From contig CP021222.1 in assembly GCA_003999685.1 (NCBI GenBank), forward strand, positions 1,798,001 to 1,862,000: a stretch of 64,000 nt of DNA, given 5' to 3'. A model generated the notes under the pieces. The model searched no databases and was not told the DNA's origin. It saw only the letters and a list, made by a program, of their open reading frames with translations. Shown piece by piece: positions 60,801 to 64,000 of the stretch. Origin of the DNA: Taiwanofungus camphoratus (Eukaryota > Basidiomycota > Agaricomycetes > Polyporales > Taiwanofungaceae). Position 1 is the first letter of the stretch, and each line of letters starts with the position of its first letter. Position numbers and translations under genes: made by a program.

Positions 60801-61498
60801 GTCGACTTCATCCATCGAGCAGTTTGCCATTCATCATTATATGCCAGCACCGCCAAAGCCGTGTCATCTCAACTTGTCGGTGTTGCACAGTGCAGAGAAA
60901 AGACTGGCGAAGCATGTTTTTCGAATCAAGGATCAGAGACCCCTAGCTAGCGATGCGAACATTAGCTTTTTGAGGAGATATTAGCCTCATCCCAAGTTAT
61001 AGAAACAATGGGAATCACATCCTCAACACTAGCCGCGCGTCCCGATACTGGTGCAACTCACTGGGTCAAAACGTAGTATAGAGCACGTCCACCGAAACAC
61101 CTCTGACGGTTGAATACAGGAATCAACATCGTCTGATACGACAGATGTGAAGGTCATGTTCTCAGCACGAGCTGAAGACACCGGGTGAGCGCAGGCAGGC
61201 ACGTTTGGGTCCATCAAAGCACAACATCCTGCCTTGCATTCATCGACAAAAGGTTGAAACTCCCAAATCAGTAACAAAGCAACTCTGCTGGCCGCAGTGA
61301 GCGTCAACACCGAGGGACACATCGAGCGGGCATGTACAGGTTGCCTGACTGCGGCGCCAAGGCTGCCGCTGACATCGAGCTCACATTTTCCCACGTTCTG
61401 GTTGGGATCTTCCGCACGTCTCATTTACCATCCGGTGGCGCTCAGTCCCACCGTCCTCCATTCTTTCCGTTTGTCGTGATATACCCCCTTCTCTCGCC
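60801..61498. other. Intergenic, syntaxin promoter region
   Basis: This interval of about 700 bases lies between the AKR pseudogene and the syntaxin gene. A minus-strand frame of 131 codons (61,029-61,424) contains several Cys residues but no signal peptide or known pattern, and I do not call it. Confidence 0.5.
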
Positions 61499-62908
61499 AT
61501 GGCTGCTCGCGACAGGCTTGCCGCCCTCAGGGTTCGTTTCTTGACTCCAATTTCCTGGCTCTTTTGTGGCAGCGAAGACTCAGAGCGGAGGCTGACGCTA
61601 TGCATGCTATCACAGGCTCAAAGACAGCAGCAAGCGGCGGCTCAAGCGGACGACCCACAGGCCGTCGAAATGGCAGGGCTGCAGACACCAGCTAGCCCTA
61701 CCCTTGCGGCCAATGGGAATGGGAATGGGAACGCGAACACAGATCCTATGAGTGCCTTTTACGCAGAGGTACGCGCACTATTAATAGTCAACCTCCCAGG
61801 AGTTCACGACCGTATTCATATGCATAGGTCTCCTCCATCCAAGAGGGGCTAGCGCAATTCAGTGCAAACGTTGCTCGCATCGGAGAGCTACACTCGCGTC
61901 TGCTAAGCAGCACTGACGAAAGCACGAGCCACCAGACTACTGCGCTTCTTGAAGACCTTGTTGGGAGCACGCGTGTTCTGAGCAACAGTCTGAAAGAACG
62001 GATACAAGCGTTGGCACAATCTCCTGCTCCTCGGCCTCAAGATACACGAACACGGAACAACCAGGTACGTACGGTCCGATCAAGGAATGATTGAACATTT
62101 GTTTACATTGACAATATTGATTCCATGATGGTTGTGCCACTGCTCAGACTGGGCTGCTTCGCTCGAAATTTGTAGAAATTTTGCAAAATTACCAGCAAGT
62201 AGAGCGTGATTATCGCGCGAGGTATAAGCAGCGTGTTGAACGGCAGTTCAAGATTGGTATGTTCGCTCGAGTACCACAAATTGGATCGTTGTGCTCAGAG
62301 AATGTCCAGTTAAGCCGGATGCGACATCTGAGGAGGTCGACGCTGTGGTGAACGATACTCAGGGTGGCGGCGATCAGATATTTGCGCAGGCAGTAGGCAC
62401 CGCGAATACACTTCTTTACTCGTGTCATTTACCGCATGTTTCAGCTTTCCGTGTCAACCCGGTATGGCGAGTCGAGAGCTGCTTATCGAGAAGTTCAGGA
62501 CCGTCATGAAGACATCAAAAGGATCGAGCGGACACTAGAAGAACTTGCGCAAATGTTTAATGATGTTAGCGTTGCTTTTCTTTTACCATTTCTATGTCTA
62601 TTTTACTGTTCATCTCTAGATGAGCGTACTCGTTAACCAACAAGATGAGTCGATTGACGTCATTGAGCACACAGCGGCAACTGTTCAAGGGCACACAGAA
62701 GCTGGGTGCGCTCCTTCGATTTCCACGTCTCTTATGCATCTCACATATCTTCACCAACAGCTTGGCAGCGACGGAGAAAGCGGTTGTACATGCGCGCGCC
62801 GCTCGCCGCAAGCGCTGGATCTGCTTCTTCCTCTTCCTCATCATTTTGGCTATCATTGGTATCGTCGTTGGTGTCTCAGTTGGAGTGACCTCGGGCAATC
62901 ATCACTAA
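61499..62908 (+). CDS. SSO1: Syntaxin, plasma-membrane t-SNARE (Sso1/Psy1 type)
   Basis: This Qa-SNARE mediates fusion of secretory vesicles with the plasma membrane. It starts MAARDRLAALR and is interrupted by an intron (about 61,532-61,614) before AQRQQQAAAQADD. The Habc region includes SAFYAEVSSIQEGLAQFSAN and LHSRLLSSTDE, then SKFVEILQNYQQVERDYRAR. The SNARE motif reads RHEDIKRIERTLEELAQMFN, then DMSVLVNQQDESIDVIEHTA, and contains the central Gln of the zero layer in LVNQQ. The C-terminal exon, joined after GHTEAG, holds the basic ARAARRKRW and the membrane anchor ICFFLFLIILAIIGIVVGVS, ending VTSGNHH. About six short introns are required. Length is about 310 residues, normal for the family. 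Confidence 0.92.
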
Positions 62909-63768
62909 TTGACTATCCTTGATTCATGAGCGGAAATGACCTGGAGGGAACGGTATGGGCGTGTGAGCACGAGAAGACATGGAACGCCGGGCCTGGGACC
63001 ATTTACAACCATATCTACTTCTTTGCATAATTTGCATACCACCTTCTATGCGTACGGTACTTCACACTTGTTTATTATGCCTTTTGTTTCGCTGTTTGCG
63101 CGATTTCACTGATCGTAATTTATTTTGGCTGCCGGCCACGGATGAAGTTCCAGCATCACGCTACGCTGAAGGAATTCACACCATCCAGCCGGATTTTGCT
63201 GATGACAACAACGACATGCAAGCCAGCTACAGAACTTTGCGTTTCCTATGTACGACCGCGGAACTATGTACACTGTAACAGCATTTACACATCTCAGGTA
63301 AGTGCTATAGGTATCACATGCAGCTAAAGTTTACACACACGGGGCTACTACAGCCCGCTACAAACTGGGAAGAGGTTACATGGATATACGCACTACTTAT
63401 GGACGCTCTGTACGGCTGCAACTACAAGGCTATTTTTCTTGTTAACGTTTGGCTACCAATCAACTGGAATTCCGACTCCAACGTGGCATCGCAAAACAAC
63501 TAGTAGACTTGCTACCTTGATTCGAAGCGACCGAGTTGGTGATGTTTTATCCACCTATTTCACGGCGAGTCAAAACACACAGGCTATGCCTTCTGCACAA
63601 TATACTGTATTGTCGTCCCACATGCCTAAATCACGAATTCACGTATTTTTGGTGATCTCGTGGGTCATGAAACCTCGTATGACATCCAAGCTAATCAAAG
63701 ATGTATTCTCTGACCTAGTGGGTTTTACAAAGCAATGACCAAGAAGATGCAGGACTCATGAGATGATA
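62909..63768. other. Intergenic, no gene seen
   Basis: This interval of about 860 bases lies between the syntaxin stop and the MITE. Open frames of 60-100 codons exist on plus but have no family signature. The first 200 bases probably hold the syntaxin 3' untranslated region. Confidence 0.5.
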
Positions 63769-63947
63769 CAGTCGACTCCCTCTTAACCCGTACCCCTCAG
63801 AACCCATACTCCCTTTAAACCCATAGGTTTTTCGATCCACCAAGTTGGTTCGCGAGGTGTGGTAGTCCTCCCCACAACTCATACTCCCTGATAACCCATG
63901 GCTCGCGGCGTCCAACGAGGGGGTATGGGTTAAGAGGGAGTTGACTG
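63769..63947. mobile_element. 179-bp MITE with inverted termini and TA target duplication
   Basis: The left end reads CAGTCGACTCCCTCTTAACC and the right end, reverse complemented, CAGTCAACTCCCTCTTAACC. They match over about 30 bases with few differences. Both ends are flanked directly by TA (63,767-63,768 and 63,948-63,949), the target duplication of Tc1/mariner/pogo-type DNA transposons, and CAGT termini fit the pogo/Fot1 side of that superfamily. Inside are two more copies of the terminal-like motif, near ACTCCCTTTAAACCCATA and ACTCCCTGATAACCCATG. No transposase could fit in 179 bases, so it is a non-autonomous element needing an enzyme from elsewhere. Confidence 0.85.
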
Positions 63948-64000
63948 TAATAGGAGATTGGTTACCGGTTGGATCCTGCATAAGGCGGTTGAATCTTCGA

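Noticed and set aside
61029-61424. 131-codon Cys-containing minus-strand frame
   Set aside because: It lacks a signal peptide and a regular cysteine spacing such as that of hydrophobins, and it ends inside the decayed AKR flank. Probably chance.

Overview
This is a gene-dense nuclear segment from a filamentous fungus, most likely a basidiomycete of the Agaricomycetes. The reasons are the many short introns of about 50-60 bases with GT...AG ends, the closely packed genes on both strands, and the protein types: a mitochondrial Msp1-like AAA ATPase with a long N-terminal arm, a HAL-type kinase, and an O-methyltransferase of the kind common in mushroom genomes. I see no rRNA, tRNA or CRISPR array. 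Almost all of the window is core housekeeping sequence, and I found no convincing undescribed multi-gene system.

Layout. 0-8 kb: mitochondrial citrate synthase (minus strand, cut by the left edge), SEC66 of the ER translocon (plus), and the deubiquitinase UBP15/USP7 (minus). 8-10 kb is nearly empty. 10-18.5 kb, all on plus: a very large disordered protein I do not recognise, the DNA primase large subunit with MluI-type boxes in its promoter, and phosphatidylserine synthase CHO1. 19-21 kb: a decayed O-methyltransferase. 22-28.5 kb: NSE1 of the SMC5/6 complex (plus), then a mitochondrial AAA ATPase and phosphatidylinositol synthase PIS1 (both minus). 28.5-31.2 kb holds nothing I recognise. 31-37 kb: kynurenine 3-monooxygenase (plus), a small protein with four AT-hooks (minus), and the ERAD lectin YOS9 (plus). 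37.4-44.9 kb is an unusually GC-rich block: a HAL4/SAT4-type kinase (minus) followed by more than 4 kb without a supportable gene. 44.9-56.5 kb: PRP28 helicase (minus), a small Miro-like EF-hand protein (plus), a METTL21-type methyltransferase (minus), a RhoGEF (plus) and asparagine synthetase (minus). 56.8-60.8 kb: an intact aldo/keto reductase with the wreck of a tandem copy behind it, and a perfect 44-bp inverted repeat between them. 61.5-63 kb: a plasma-membrane syntaxin (plus). A 179-bp TA-flanked MITE lies near the right end.

Several genes serve related processes without being a cluster. SEC66, YOS9, UBP15 and the Msp1-like ATPase all concern protein import or quality control. CHO1 and PIS1 both consume CDP-diacylglycerol. 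The primase subunit and NSE1 act on chromosomes. The accessory layer is small: two pseudogenes, one inverted repeat and one MITE. Splice sites and exon joins were read by eye and by matching the continuing protein family, so exact exon edges are predictions.
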